Shown here one piece after another: positions 18,775 through 27,475 of a DNA stretch of 64,000 nt (within the stretch, counting starts at the first letter, position 1; every line of letters starts with the position of its first letter). The notes beneath the pieces were generated by a model. It saw nothing but the letters and a program-made list of their open reading frames with translations. It made no database searches and was not told the DNA's origin. The stretch comes from Methylobacterium sp. SyP6R (GTDB lineage: Bacteria > Pseudomonadota > Alphaproteobacteria > Rhizobiales > Beijerinckiaceae), in assembly GCF_019216885.1 (NCBI RefSeq), contig NZ_JAAQRC020000001.1, forward strand, positions 3,525,001-3,589,000, in the 5' to 3' direction. The translations under genes and the position numbers were made by a program.

Positions 18775-19113
18775 ATGACCTACGTCGTCACCGACAACTG
18801 CATCAAGTGCAAGTACATGGACTGCGTGGAGGTGTGTCCGGTCGACTGCTTCTACGAAGGCGAGAACATGCTCGTCATCCAGCCGGACGAGTGCATCGAT
18901 TGCGGCGTGTGCGAGCCCGAATGCCCGGCCGAGGCGATCAAGCCCGATACCGAGCCGGGCCTGGAGAGCTGGCTGAAGCTGAACGCCGACATGGCCAAGA
19001 GCTGGCCCAACATCACCCAGAAGAAGGCCGCTCCGGCCGACGCCAAGGACTGGGACGGCAAGTCCGGCAAGTTCGAGGCGCATTTCTCGGCCAATCCCGG
19101 CTCGGGCGACTGA
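18775..19113 (+). CDS. fdxA: seven-iron ferredoxin FdxA
   Basis: A 112-residue 7Fe ferredoxin. Cys9, Cys17 and Cys50 are placed to bind the [3Fe-4S] cluster and Cys21, Cys40, Cys43 and Cys46 the [4Fe-4S] cluster, each one residue later than in Azotobacter ferredoxin I; the extra Cys12 and Cys25 are also kept. The C-terminal extension ([19 protein letters not shown]) is that of the family. It is a soluble low-potential electron carrier. It is placed between the S4 gene and carD, the common order in Rhizobiales. Confidence 0.96.
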   Translation: MTYVVTDNCIKCKYMDCVEVCPVDCFYEGENMLVIQPDECIDCGVCEPECPAEAIKPDTEPGLESWLKLNADMAKSWPNITQKKAAPADAKDWDGKSGKFEAHFSANPGSGD

Positions 19114-19130
19114 GCGGGTCCCCGCGATCC

Positions 19131-19166
19131 GGCAGGGATGGTTGCCGATCCGTTGCCATCCCTGCC
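19131..19166 (+). terminator. hairpin after fdxA
   Basis: GGCAGGGATGG (19131-19141) pairs perfectly with CCATCCCTGCC (19156-19166) across a 14-nt loop, starting 18 bp after the fdxA stop. No T run follows, so it may act with Rho or stabilise the 3' end. Confidence 0.5.
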
Positions 19167-19257
19167 CCGACCGCATGCCGGGTCTGCGATCGACCTGCCA
19201 AGCCGGTGAAATCGGGTGCAAGGTGCCTGCGCGATCATGCCGGGCGCCTGAATTTTT

Positions 19258-19286
19258 TTGATTTTCAAGCCTCTTCGTGCTAGCTT
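19258..19286 (+). promoter_or_regulatory. candidate promoter for carD
   Basis: TTGATT (19258-19263) and TAGCTT (19281-19286) are spaced by 17 bp in an AT-rich patch, about 270 bp ahead of carD. It is the best sigma-70-like match in the gap. Confidence 0.42.
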
Positions 19287-19554
19287 CCTGCTCGCCGTCG
19301 CTTTTCGTCCGACGTGCAGCCTCCGTCCACCGAGCGGGAATTTTTCGATGGGACGGGGCCGCATGCGATCAGCCGAGGTGGATCTTATCCGGTCCGCCGC
19401 GCGTTCGGACGTTCCTTAGCTATGGTTTGACAGGGACTGACGGACTCTCCTCGGGGCGTCCGGCAGGTGCGTATTTTTCGCCGGGCGCCCTGACCCGGAT
19501 GAATGATCCGGTCGCGGACATTGCCGCGAACGGTGACCTGGAGGCAACCCCCGC

Positions 19555-20142
19555 ATGACGACCGCCAAGAAGACGACAGCCGCCCGGCAGGGATTCAAGA
19601 CCGGCGAAGCGGTCGTGTATCCGGCTCACGGCGTCGGCCGCATCACGGCCATCGAGGAGCAGGAGATCGCCGGCTACAAGCTCGAGCTGTTCGTGGTGTC
19701 GTTCGAGAAGGACAAGATGGTCCTGCGGGTCCCGACCGCCAAGGCGAACTCCGTCGGCATGCGCAAGCTCGCCGAGCCGGAGCTGGTCAAGAAGGCGCTC
19801 GACGTGCTCACCGGCCGCGCCCGGGTGAAGCGGACCATGTGGTCGCGCCGGGCCCAGGAATACGAGGCGAAGATCAATTCCGGCGACCTGATCGCCGTCA
19901 CCGAGGTGGTGCGCGACCTCTTCCGCTCCGACGCCCAGCCCGAGCAATCCTATTCCGAGCGCCAGCTCTACGAGGCGGCCCTCGACCGGGTGGTGCGCGA
20001 GATCGCGGCGGTGAACCGCATCACCGATACCGAGTCGCTCAAGCTCATCGAGCAGAGCCTCGCCAAGTCGCCGCGCCGCGCCAAGGGCGCCGAGGCCGAG
20101 GCCGACGGCGAGGATGTGCAGGACGAGGCCGAGGCCGCCTGA
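19555..20142 (+). CDS. carD: CarD/CdnL family transcription regulator
   Basis: A 195-residue RNA polymerase-binding factor. The N-terminal Tudor-like RNAP-interaction domain is visible as FKTGEAVVYPAHGVGRITAIEEQEIAG, and the C-terminal helical DNA-binding domain spans about 75-175. CarD/CdnL proteins bind the beta subunit and stabilise open complexes at rRNA and other housekeeping promoters. The tail is a short Ala/Glu-rich acidic stretch. The gene is monocistronic with an intrinsic terminator at 20172-20194 and is followed by an rpoH-type sigma factor gene. Confidence 0.94.
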   Translation: MTTAKKTTAARQGFKTGEAVVYPAHGVGRITAIEEQEIAGYKLELFVVSFEKDKMVLRVPTAKANSVGMRKLAEPELVKKALDVLTGRARVKRTMWSRRAQEYEAKINSGDLIAVTEVVRDLFRSDAQPEQSYSERQLYEAALDRVVREIAAVNRITDTESLKLIEQSLAKSPRRAKGAEAEADGEDVQDEAEAA

Positions 20143-20171
20143 GGCGTTCTCCCCTCTGCCAGACGACCGAG

Positions 20172-20194
20172 AGCCCGGCCCCGTGCCGGGCTTT
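20172..20194 (+). terminator. intrinsic terminator of carD
   Basis: An 8-bp stem AGCCCGGC / GCCGGGCT (20172-20179 with 20185-20192), 5-nt loop, then TT. It lies 30 bp after the carD stop. The stem is the same GC core as the rpsT terminator. Confidence 0.7.
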
Positions 20195-20434
20195 CGCATG
20201 TTCGGGCCCCTGTTTCGAAGCCCTGCCGGGGAAGTTCGGCCGCCCGCCCGCCTCCCGCCGCCTCAGGTCCCCACGCCCGCGAAGCAATCGCACCGCCGAG
20301 GATTTTTTCGCGGTGCGGGAACCGCCGGCCCGGTCCCGCCGTTGTCGCAGGCCTTGCGGTGTAACGGGCGCGCTCCAGGCTGCGCCCCGGCCTCATCGCG
20401 ACACACAGCGCTCACCATAGCGGCGGAGGCGGGG

Positions 20435-21316
20435 ATGGCGGAAATCGCAGGCATACGTCGGCAGTTCGTGCGGGTTGCGATGGATGCTCCCTTTCTCGAG
20501 AGGGAGGAGGAGCGCGGCCTCGCGGTGCGCTGGAAGGACGAACGCGACGAGCAGGCCCTGCACCGCCTGATCTCCGCTCATATGCGGCTCGTGATCGCCC
20601 TGGCCGGCCGCTTCCGCCATTACGGCCTGCCGATGGCGGACCTGGTCCAGGAGGGCCATGTCGGCCTGATGGAGGCCGCCGCCCGCTTCGAGCCCGAGCG
20701 GGAGGTGCGCTTCTCGACCTACGCGACCTGGTGGATCCGCGCCTCGATCCAGGACTACATCCTGCGCAACTGGTCGATCGTCCGCGGCGGTACCTCCTCG
20801 GCCCAGAAGGCCCTGTTCTTCAATCTCCGCCGCCTGCGCGCCCGGCTGATGCAATCGACCGACGAGCGCGTCGGCGACGAAATCCACCGCCGCATCGCCA
20901 CCGCCATCGGTGTCTCCCGCGAGGACGTGGCGCTGATGGATGCCCGCCTTTCCGGCCCCGACATGTCGCTCAACGCTCCGGTGGGCGATGACGGCGAGGC
21001 CTCGGCCGAGCGGGTCGACTTCCTGGTCGATACCTCCCCCCTGCCCGACGAGACCGTCTCCGATGCCGTCGATGGCGAGCGCCGCCTGACCTGGCTGCGC
21101 CAGGCGCTCACCGTGCTCTCCGAGCGCGAACTGCGCATCCTGCACGAGCGGCGCCTCGCCGAGGACCAGGCGACCCTCGAGGCCTTGGGCCACCGCCTCG
21201 GCATCTCCAAGGAGCGGGTGCGCCAGATCGAGAACCGCGCTCTCGAGAAGCTCCGCCGTGCCCTTGCCGAACGCTTCCCGCAATCGAACGCCACCGGGAT
21301 GAGCGCTTACGTCTGA
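20435..21316 (+). CDS. rpoH: RNA polymerase sigma factor, RpoH (sigma-32) type
   Basis: A 293-residue group 3 sigma factor. Region 2 is intact (LVQEGHVGLMEAAARFEPE, then FSTYATWWIRASIQDYI), the RpoH box QKALFFNLR (124-132) marks it as a sigma-32 homologue, and region 4 ends with GISKERVRQIENRALEKL. It directs heat- and oxidative-stress genes. Rhizobiales usually carry two or more rpoH copies; this divergent one, next to carD, resembles the RpoH2 type, which is linked to photooxidative stress. The ATG at 20435 has GGAGG six bases upstream. Confidence 0.93.
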   Translation: MAEIAGIRRQFVRVAMDAPFLEREEERGLAVRWKDERDEQALHRLISAHMRLVIALAGRFRHYGLPMADLVQEGHVGLMEAAARFEPEREVRFSTYATWWIRASIQDYILRNWSIVRGGTSSAQKALFFNLRRLRARLMQSTDERVGDEIHRRIATAIGVSREDVALMDARLSGPDMSLNAPVGDDGEASAERVDFLVDTSPLPDETVSDAVDGERRLTWLRQALTVLSERELRILHERRLAEDQATLEALGHRLGISKERVRQIENRALEKLRRALAERFPQSNATGMSAYV

Positions 21317-21356
21317 GAGCCCATGCGGTTCGCTCGACCGCATCGCCGCCTTCCTC

Positions 21357-21493
21357 GTCATTCCGGGACCGCGCAGCGGAGCCCGGCATCGAGAACCTCA
21401 GGTGTTTTCAGAGGGTGGCGGAGCAGCATCCGCCAGAGCCCGAACCGTCATCGACTCTGACTTCCGGGCTCCGCTGCGCGGCCCCGGAATGAC
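21357..21493. repeat. inverted repeat element, GTCATTCCGGG family
   Basis: Two 30-base arms (21357-21386 and 21464-21493) are inverted copies with few mismatches; each carries TCATTCCGGG and CGCGCAGCGGAGCCCGG. The 77-bp centre has no gene. It resembles widespread intergenic palindromes in Methylobacterium-like genomes, which is recalled and not checked. Confidence 0.7.
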
Positions 21494-21547
21494 ATGGCGC
21501 GGGTGGAGAAGCGGGCGTCCCCCTGCGCTTCCACGAGTTCCTCCCGC

Positions 21548-22279
21548 TCAACCCGCCACCGCGACCATCACCTCAACCCCCTCTTCCACCGCCCAGGCGA
21601 ACCGCGCCCCGTCCGGCAGGATCCGGGACGCCGCCTGCAACGACAGCCCTGCACGCACAAGACGCCAATCCGCGCCCTGTGGCGTCAGCCGGACCGAGCG
21701 GGGCTCGGCGACCAGGCCCTCGCCGGTCGCCTTTAGGAAGGCTTCCTTGATCGACCAGAATTCCAGGGCCCTGCGCGGCCGCGCACCGGCCGGCAGGCCA
21801 CGATAATCGGAGAGTTCGGCCGGGTGCAGGAAGACCGGCGCCAGCCCGTCCCAATCCACCGGCCGGGCGGCGCCCTCGACATCGACGCCGATCCGGCCGG
21901 ACATCGACAGCCCGACTGCGACCCAGCCCCCCCCATGGCTCAGATTCAGGTCGAGGCCCGGCATGCCGGGCAGGAACGGCCGGTCGCCGGCATCCCGCGC
22001 CAGGACGATGTCCACCGGGTCGCGGCCGAGTCGGGGCCCGAGCAGGTGGCGCAACAACCCATGCGCGGCCGCCCGCTCGTGACGGTCCCGCTCCTGCCGG
22101 AAGCGCGCGATGCGTGCGGCCTCGTACGGGGGCAGCTCAAGGCGCGCCGCCGGCAGGGCCGCCACCGCGTCGGCCGGTGCCGCCACGGCCAGCGCCCCGC
22201 CCGCGAACGCCAAAGTCGAGAGGTCCGTCTCCAGGAGTTCCGTCACGTCGCCGTCCTGTCCACTCGCGAGCCAAAGCAT
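21548..22279 (-). CDS. 4'-phosphopantetheinyl transferase, Sfp type
   Basis: A 243-residue Sfp-superfamily enzyme that moves phosphopantetheine from CoA to a carrier-protein serine. The two signature motifs are present: GVDVE (131-135, with Mg-binding Asp133 and Glu135) and WSIKEAFLKATGEGL (175-189, with Glu179 and Lys183), and NLSHGGGW upstream. This type serves polyketide, non-ribosomal peptide or lysine pathways as well as fatty acid carriers. No carrier-protein or synthase gene is nearby. It follows the LysR gene on the same strand, 16 bp apart. Confidence 0.9.
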   Translation of the reverse strand: MLWLASGQDGDVTELLETDLSTLAFAGGALAVAAPADAVAALPAARLELPPYEAARIARFRQERDRHERAAAHGLLRHLLGPRLGRDPVDIVLARDAGDRPFLPGMPGLDLNLSHGGGWVAVGLSMSGRIGVDVEGAARPVDWDGLAPVFLHPAELSDYRGLPAGARPRRALEFWSIKEAFLKATGEGLVAEPRSVRLTPQGADWRLVRAGLSLQAASRILPDGARFAWAVEEGVEVMVAVAG

Positions 22280-22295
22280 GGGCGGAAGGCCCGCG

Positions 22296-23270
22296 TCACG
22301 CTTCCTGCAGGTCGTACAGGGCAGCGAGTTCGGCGTCGTCCAGGGTAACGCCGCGGGGCGCGAGCTGCTCGGCGAGCCGGCGCGACGCGAAGCCGATGAA
22401 GCTGCGGGTCTTGGCCGGCAGCAGTCGCGAGGTCGTGACGATGTAGACCGGATGGGGCAGGCTGCGCCATTCGGGCAGGACCTGCTCCAGGCGGCCCGCC
22501 TCCACGTCCTCCTCGACGTCGATCGCCTGCAGGAGGCCGATGCCGTGCCCCGACGTGACGAGCCGCCGGGCCATGCCCTGGCTGTTGCTGGAGACCGTGC
22601 AGCCGACCGAGGCCGAGACCATCTCGTCGTCTCGCTCCAGCGACCAGGTCCCCGACGACCCGTTGCCCGAGACCGAGGGGGCCACCATGACCGCTTGGTG
22701 CCGCACCAGATCGGCCGGGGTCTCGGGCCGCCCGGCCCGGTCGAGATAGTCCGGCGCGGCGAACAAACCGGTCTCGAGCTGCGCCACCTTGCGGGTGATC
22801 ATCGAGGTCTCCCGCGGCGCCCCGACCACGAGCGCCAGGTCGTAGCCCTCCTGGGCGAGGTCGACGAGATGGGGCCAGAGGTCGAGATGCACCCGCACCT
22901 GGGCGTAGCGGAGCGCGTAGTCCCCCGCGACGGCCGAGAGATGGTGCAGGACCCAAGGGTCGGGCGGCGCCGCGATCTTGAGCAGGCCGCTCGGCCCCTT
23001 CGCCTGGGCGATCAGCTCGTCGAAGGTCCGCTGCGCCTCTTCCACCAGGCGGGTCGCCTGCTCGAAATAGGCCTCGCCATGCGGGGTCAGCACGATCTTG
23101 CGGGTGGTCCGGTCGAGCAGGCGCAGGCCGATGGAGGTCTCGAACTGGGTGATGCGCCGGGAGAGAGACGAGATCGGCACGTCCAGCGCCGCAGCGGCCT
23201 GACTGAAGCTCTTCCGTTTCGCGACCTCGACGAAGAGCGCCATGTCGCGAAGGACTTGCGGGTGGGCCAA
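22296..23270 (-). CDS. LysR family transcriptional regulator
   Basis: A 324-residue LTTR. The N-terminal winged helix-turn-helix (about 8-66) contains FSQAAAALDVPISSLSRRI, followed by the linker helix and a periplasmic-binding-like effector domain (about 92-300). It belongs to the large CrgA/AaeR-like subgroup; its effector is unknown. The argJ gene lies divergently 325 bp away, and the PPTase gene lies directly downstream, so either may be its target. A tandem CTCTAGAT repeat sits 57-84 bp upstream of the start codon. Confidence 0.92.
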   Translation of the reverse strand: MAHPQVLRDMALFVEVAKRKSFSQAAAALDVPISSLSRRITQFETSIGLRLLDRTTRKIVLTPHGEAYFEQATRLVEEAQRTFDELIAQAKGPSGLLKIAAPPDPWVLHHLSAVAGDYALRYAQVRVHLDLWPHLVDLAQEGYDLALVVGAPRETSMITRKVAQLETGLFAAPDYLDRAGRPETPADLVRHQAVMVAPSVSGNGSSGTWSLERDDEMVSASVGCTVSSNSQGMARRLVTSGHGIGLLQAIDVEEDVEAGRLEQVLPEWRSLPHPVYIVTTSRLLPAKTRSFIGFASRRLAEQLAPRGVTLDDAELAALYDLQEA

Positions 23271-23595
23271 GCGGGAACCTCCGGGCGGCGGATGGGAGCG
23301 CGCGACTGCGCCTCACGAGACTGACCCTCTAGATGATAATGTGCAACTCTAGATAAGGAAACTCCGGGTGTTCGCTGCGTCAGCCGGCCTGTGGAAATCA
23401 CTTTTCCGCGCGCCTCCGCCCTGTACGCGCGTTGCGGCGGCGCTTCAGAGCCGGCTTCTCAACCCAAAAATGCACAACCTCAAATACAACCTCTGCCGCG
23501 GTCGCGGCGCCGGCCCGGTTGACGTAAGCCGGCCTCGCGGGGCAACACCGCGGCGCCGACGCGCAGGACGAGGCGTCGGCGGACCGGAGCCCCGC
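23271..23595. other. 325-bp divergent intergenic region between lysR-type gene and argJ
   Basis: No gene is seen. It holds the tandem CTCTAGAT boxes at 23327-23354 and an A/T-richer patch at 23460-23495. I found no convincing -35/-10 pair for argJ. Confidence 0.4.
23327..23354. promoter_or_regulatory. tandem CTCTAGAT boxes upstream of the LysR gene (possible operator)
   Basis: CTCTAGAT occurs at 23327-23334 and again at 23347-23354, exactly 20 bp apart (two helical turns), each holding the palindrome TCTAGA. CTAG is rare in GC-rich proteobacterial DNA. The position, 57-84 bp before the LysR start codon, is right for an autoregulatory site. This is inference. Confidence 0.38.
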
Positions 23596-24837
23596 ATGTC
23601 TCACCCCGTCTCGCCGCTCGCGCCCAAGCACCAGCCCGCCCTGCCGCCGATCCCCGGCGTGCGCCTCGCCACGGCGCAGGCCGGCATCCGCTACCGCGGC
23701 CGCACCGACGTGCTGCTGGTCCTGCTCGATCCGGGCACCCGGGCCGCCGGCGTCTTCACCCGTTCAAAATGCCCCTCGGCCGCCGTCGACTGGTGCCGCG
23801 AGACCCTGCGGGCCGGACAATCGGCGCGGGCGCTGGTGGTCAATTCCGGCAATGCCAACGCCTTCACCGGGCTCAAAGGCCGCGACTCGGTGCGCCTCAC
23901 CGCCGAGATCGCCGGCAAGGCGGCGGATTGCGCGCCGGGCGAGGTCTTCATCGCCTCGACCGGCGTGATCGGCGAGCCCCTCGACGCCACCAAGTTCGAT
24001 GGCGTGCTCGCCGACTGCGCCGGCCGCACCGGCCCCGGCGCCGAGCGCTGGACCGAGGCCGCCAGCGCCATCATGACCACCGACACCTTCCCGAAGCTCG
24101 CTACCCGCCGGGTGCGCCTCGGCGGCGTCGACGTGACGATCAACGGCATCGCCAAGGGCGCCGGCATGATCGCCCCCGACATGGCGACGATGCTGTCCTT
24201 CGTGTTCACCGATGCCGACCTGCCTGCCGAGGTGCTGCAGGCGCTCCTGACCCGCGGCGTCGCCAAGAGCTTCAACTGCTGCACGGTCGACGGCGACACC
24301 TCGACCTCCGACACCCTGATGCTGTTCGCCACCGCCAAGGCCGGCAACGCGCCCGTCGGGTCGATCGAGGATCCGTCCCTGGCGGAGTTCGCGCACGCAC
24401 TCGACGACCTGCTCGTCGAGCTCGCCCAGCTGGTGGCCCGCGACGGCGAGGGCGCGCGCAAGTTCGTCACCATCGAGGTCGGGGGTGCGACCGACGACGC
24501 CTCGGCCCACCGGATCGCGATGTCGATCGCCAACTCGCCGCTGGTGAAGACCGCGGTGGCGGGCGAGGACGCGAATTGGGGCCGGGTGGTGATGGCGGTC
24601 GGCAAGGCCGGCGAGCCCGCCGACCGCGACCGGCTGGCGATCTGGTTCGGCGATGTGCGCGTCGCCGTCGAGGGTGCCCGCGATCCCGGCTACGACGAGG
24701 AGGCGGCCTCCGCGGCGATGCGCGGCGACGAGGTCAGGATCGGGGTCGATCTCGGCTTAGGGGATGGGAAGGCCCGGGTCTGGACCTGCGATCTCACCAA
24801 GGCCTATGTCGAGATCAACGGGGATTACCGCTCGTGA
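23596..24837 (+). CDS. argJ: bifunctional ornithine acetyltransferase / N-acetylglutamate synthase
   Basis: ArgJ recycles the acetyl group in arginine synthesis, moving it from N-acetylornithine to glutamate. The 413-residue precursor contains the autocleavage motif [14 protein letters not shown], with cleavage expected between Ala197 and the nucleophile Thr198, giving alpha and beta chains. [10 protein letters not shown] and the C-terminal [12 protein letters not shown] are typical. The ATG at 23596 gives the normal length. Its stop overlaps the GTG start of the SIMPL-domain gene by 4 bases, and a mutT gene follows, the usual alphaproteobacterial cluster. Confidence 0.97.
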   Translation: MSHPVSPLAPKHQPALPPIPGVRLATAQAGIRYRGRTDVLLVLLDPGTRAAGVFTRSKCPSAAVDWCRETLRAGQSARALVVNSGNANAFTGLKGRDSVRLTAEIAGKAADCAPGEVFIASTGVIGEPLDATKFDGVLADCAGRTGPGAERWTEAASAIMTTDTFPKLATRRVRLGGVDVTINGIAKGAGMIAPDMATMLSFVFTDADLPAEVLQALLTRGVAKSFNCCTVDGDTSTSDTLMLFATAKAGNAPVGSIEDPSLAEFAHALDDLLVELAQLVARDGEGARKFVTIEVGGATDDASAHRIAMSIANSPLVKTAVAGEDANWGRVVMAVGKAGEPADRDRLAIWFGDVRVAVEGARDPGYDEEAASAAMRGDEVRIGVDLGLGDGKARVWTCDLTKAYVEINGDYRS

Positions 24838-25547
24838 GGGCGGTTCCGGCGCTCCTCCTGGGTGCCCTGCTGATCGGGCCCGCCCTCGCCGACGATGCGG
24901 TGCCCGGCCGGATCAGCGTCATCGGCCGGGCGAGCCGGGAGGTGGCGCCGGACTTCGCCACCGTGGAGGTCGCGGTGGAGAGCCGCGGCCCCAACCCGGC
25001 AGCGGCCCTCGACCAGAACTCGGCCGCCGCCCGCAAGGTGGTGGAGCTCGCGGGCGAATTCGGCATCTCGGGTCCCGATCTCGCCACGGCGGCGGTGTCC
25101 CTGCGGCCGGCCAGCAAGACGGTGCGCGATCCCGGTGGACAGGTACGGGACGTGCCCGACGGCTACCAGGCCACTAACTCCGTCTCGGTGCGGGTGCGCG
25201 ACCTCAAGCGCCTCGGCGCCCTGATGCGCCGCCTGCTCGACGGCGGGGCCGACCGGATCGGCGGCGTCGCTTTCGGGCTGTCGGAGCCCGGCGAGACCGA
25301 GAACGCCGTCCGGGCCGAGGCGGTGCGGGATGCGCGGCGCCAGGCCGAGATCCTGGCCGAGGCAGCGGGGACCCGGCTCGGGCGCCTCGAGAGCATCGTC
25401 TCGCCGCCGCGGGAGGGCGCGCCGGCGCCGATCCTCGCCCGCGCCTACGCCGCCAAGGGCGCACCGGGCGGCCTCGCCGTCCCGGTCGAGCCCGGCACCC
25501 TCACGGTCGCGGCGGCCGTCGAGGTCACCTATCAGGTCGCGCCCTGA
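24834..25547 (+). CDS. SIMPL (DUF541) domain periplasmic protein
   Basis: A 237-residue exported protein starting at GTG 24834 (overlap GTGA with argJ). A signal peptide ends near PALADD (about residue 20). The rest is a SIMPL/DUF541 domain: [28 protein letters not shown] at the start and many Ala/Arg helices between strands. This family, named after a mouse signalling molecule, includes E. coli YggE, which lowers oxidative stress; the biochemical role is unknown. Its place between argJ and mutT suggests shared transcription only. Confidence 0.85.
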   Translation: MRAVPALLLGALLIGPALADDAVPGRISVIGRASREVAPDFATVEVAVESRGPNPAAALDQNSAAARKVVELAGEFGISGPDLATAAVSLRPASKTVRDPGGQVRDVPDGYQATNSVSVRVRDLKRLGALMRRLLDGGADRIGGVAFGLSEPGETENAVRAEAVRDARRQAEILAEAAGTRLGRLESIVSPPREGAPAPILARAYAAKGAPGGLAVPVEPGTLTVAAAVEVTYQVAP

Positions 25548-25596
25548 TGGGCGCGACCTCCTTCCAGGCGAGCCGACCCGGACAGCCGAGACCCTG

Positions 25597-26013
25597 ATGG
25601 CAGATCCCCTCAAGCTCCTCCTCGTGGTGGCGGTCGCCCTCGTCGATCCGGACGGGCGCGTGCTCCTGGCCCAGCGCCCGCCCGGCAAGCAGCTCGCCGG
25701 CCTGTGGGAGTTTCCGGGCGGCAAGATCGAGCCCGGCGAGCGCCCGGAGGAGACGCTGATCCGCGAACTCACGGAGGAGCTCGGGATCACCGTGAAGGCG
25801 GATTGCCTCGCGCCCCTGAGCTTCGCGAGCCACCCCTACGAGACCTTCCACCTCCTGATGCCGCTCTATGTCTGCCGGCGCTGGGAGGGTTTCGTGCAGT
25901 CGCGCGAGGGGCAGGCGCTCAAATGGGTGCGCCCGCGCGACCTCGCGAGCTACCCGATGCCCCCGGCCGATCTGCCGCTGCTGCCGGCGATCGTCGACCT
26001 GCTCGGGCCGTGA
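25597..26013 (+). CDS. mutT: 8-oxo-dGTP diphosphatase, MutT type Nudix hydrolase
   Basis: A 138-residue Nudix protein that removes 8-oxo-dGTP from the nucleotide pool. The Nudix box starts at Gly41 (GGKIEPGERPEETLIREL) and ends TEELGI with all catalytic Glu present; the LWEFPGGK segment before it is specific to MutT-like enzymes. The ATG at 25597 gives the standard MutT length. It follows argJ and the SIMPL gene on the same strand and ends 3 bp before a convergent gene. Confidence 0.93.
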   Translation: MADPLKLLLVVAVALVDPDGRVLLAQRPPGKQLAGLWEFPGGKIEPGERPEETLIRELTEELGITVKADCLAPLSFASHPYETFHLLMPLYVCRRWEGFVQSREGQALKWVRPRDLASYPMPPADLPLLPAIVDLLGP

Positions 26014-26016
26014 CGA

Positions 26017-26370
26017 TCACTCGGTCAACTCCTCGATCGCGTCGACCTTGCTCGGGTAGAACGCGAGGTGATCCTTGATCGCCGCCACCGCCGGGAACGG
26101 CGCCTCGTAGCTCCACACCGCGTTCGCCCGCTCGATCCCGCCGGCCGTGAGCGAGTAGTAGCTCGCATCGCCCTTGTGCGGGCAGTGCGTGCGGTGCTCG
26201 GTGCGGTCGAAGAGGTCCATCTCGGCATCGTCGCGCGGGATGTACTGCACCGGCGGCATGCCGCCCTCGCGCAAGGTGAGCGCCCGGGTGGTCTCGGCGA
26301 CGATCGTGCCGCCGAGCATCACGCGGATGCGGTGGGGATTCGGGGTGATCGTGATCGGATGATCCGTCAT
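26017..26370 (-). CDS. DUF427 domain protein
   Basis: A 117-residue single-domain DUF427 protein, recognised from HRIRVMLGGTIVAETTRAL, the YIPRDDAEMDLFDRTEHRTHCP segment and KGDASYYSL. The family has a compact beta fold and no firmly assigned function. The start ATG at 26370 overlaps the stop codon of the upstream methyltransferase by 4 bases (ATGA), showing translational coupling. It is convergent with mutT. Confidence 0.9.
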   Translation of the reverse strand: MTDHPITITPNPHRIRVMLGGTIVAETTRALTLREGGMPPVQYIPRDDAEMDLFDRTEHRTHCPHKGDASYYSLTAGGIERANAVWSYEAPFPAVAAIKDHLAFYPSKVDAIEELTE

Positions 26371-27248
26371 GACGGCTCCTTGCGTTCGACGGTGCCGAGG
26401 GCGTCGGCCAGCCGGGCCTGGGCGCTGCCCGGCCGCAGCGGCTTCTGCTGGCTCTCGTGCGGCACCCAGCCCGAGAGCCAGATCAGCTCGAAGGTCGCGC
26501 GCAGGCGCCCGTCGGCATCGGCGAAGCGCTCCGCATAAAGGGCCGCCGCCCGCATCAGGGTCGCGCGGCGCAGGGCGCCGCGGCGCTCGCGGAGCGCATT
26601 GGTGAGCCCCATGGCGCGCAGGTCGCGCATCAGCCCGAAGGGATCGCCATAGCGCACCGTCACGGTCTCGACATCGGTGACCGGGAGGGCGAAGCCGGCG
26701 CGCTGGAGCAGGCCGCCGAGGTCGCGCACCTCCGCGAAGGGCGCGACCCGCGGGCTCACCCCCCCCTCGACCTCGCTCTCGGCCTGGGTCAGCACCTGGC
26801 GCAGCTCCGTCAGGGTGCGCCCGCCGAGCAGGCACCCGACGAACAACCCGTCGGGCTTCAGCGCCCGGCGGACCTGCACCAGGGCGCCCGGCAGGTCGTT
26901 GGCGTGCTGGAGCGCCAGCATCGACACCGCGAGGTCGAAGCTCCGATCGGCAAAGGGCAAGGCCTCCGGATCGCCGACCGCGACCGCGACGCCGGGGCTG
27001 CCCGGTTCGGGGACGGGAGCGAGCCGCGTGACGGCGCCGGCCCGGCCGCTCTGCGCGAGCCACGTCGCCGCCGCCGGAACCGGGGTGGCGAGGTCGAGGG
27101 CACAGGGGAACTCCCGCAGCACGGCACCCAGGCGGTCCGACAGGTCGTCCACCGCCCGCGCGACCAGGAAATCGGCGAAGCCGGCACGGCGGGCGCGGGC
27201 GAGGCGCGTGCGGATCAGGGCGGAGTCGAACAGGAGCGGCGAGGACAT
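26367..27248 (-). CDS. NDUFAF5-like SAM-dependent methyltransferase family protein
   Basis: A 293-residue protein like human NDUFAF5 (C20orf7) and bacterial BioC relatives: FDLAVSMLALQHANDLPG, ALKPDGLFVG, GGRTLTELR, SPRVAPFAEVRDLGGLLQRAGF and the C-terminal LMRDLRAMGLTNAL. Human NDUFAF5 hydroxylates an arginine of complex I rather than methylating. The usual glycine-rich SAM motif is degenerate here (ALDLATPVPAAA), which would fit a non-methyltransferase activity. It is coupled to the DUF427 gene. Function is inferred from homology only. Confidence 0.85.
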   Translation of the reverse strand: MSSPLLFDSALIRTRLARARRAGFADFLVARAVDDLSDRLGAVLREFPCALDLATPVPAAATWLAQSGRAGAVTRLAPVPEPGSPGVAVAVGDPEALPFADRSFDLAVSMLALQHANDLPGALVQVRRALKPDGLFVGCLLGGRTLTELRQVLTQAESEVEGGVSPRVAPFAEVRDLGGLLQRAGFALPVTDVETVTVRYGDPFGLMRDLRAMGLTNALRERRGALRRATLMRAAALYAERFADADGRLRATFELIWLSGWVPHESQQKPLRPGSAQARLADALGTVERKEPS

Positions 27249-27319
27249 CGCCCGCTAGATGGCGCGGCTGCGGGCCCGGCGCCAGAGCTTCGCGCGATGC
27301 GAGGGCCGCCCGATGACGG

Positions 27320-27377
27320 AAAAGGCGCGGGTTTCTCCTCTCCCCGCCCGCGGGGAGAGGAGAAACCCGCGCCTTTT
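27320..27377. repeat. perfect 28-bp inverted repeat (bidirectional terminator-like)
   Basis: Two 28-base arms (27320-27347 and 27350-27377) are exact reverse complements around a CC loop. They begin with AAAAGGCGCGGG and end with CCCGCGCCTTTT, so either strand gives a long hairpin followed by T. The middle CTCTCCCCGC / GCGGGGAGAG is the same hairpin that caps the larger repeats at 32200-32409 and 45270-45456. Confidence 0.85.
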
Positions 27378-27475
27378 CTTACCCGCACAGCCCTGCACGT
27401 CACGGTAGATACAAAAGACACCGCGACGATCGCGCCTTGCCAAATCGTTCAGCGAATCGGGGTAAGGGTGGGCCC

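Larger units (their letters stand above)
19114..19554. other. 441-bp intergenic region between fdxA and carD
   Basis: No gene is seen here. It holds an 11-bp hairpin just after fdxA (19131-19166), a run of seven T at 19253-19259, a promoter-like TTGATT-17-TAGCTT (19258-19286), a further isolated TTGACA at 19428-19433, and a leader of up to 270 nt before carD. The length of the leader suggests either a second, nearer promoter or post-transcriptional control. Confidence 0.5.
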
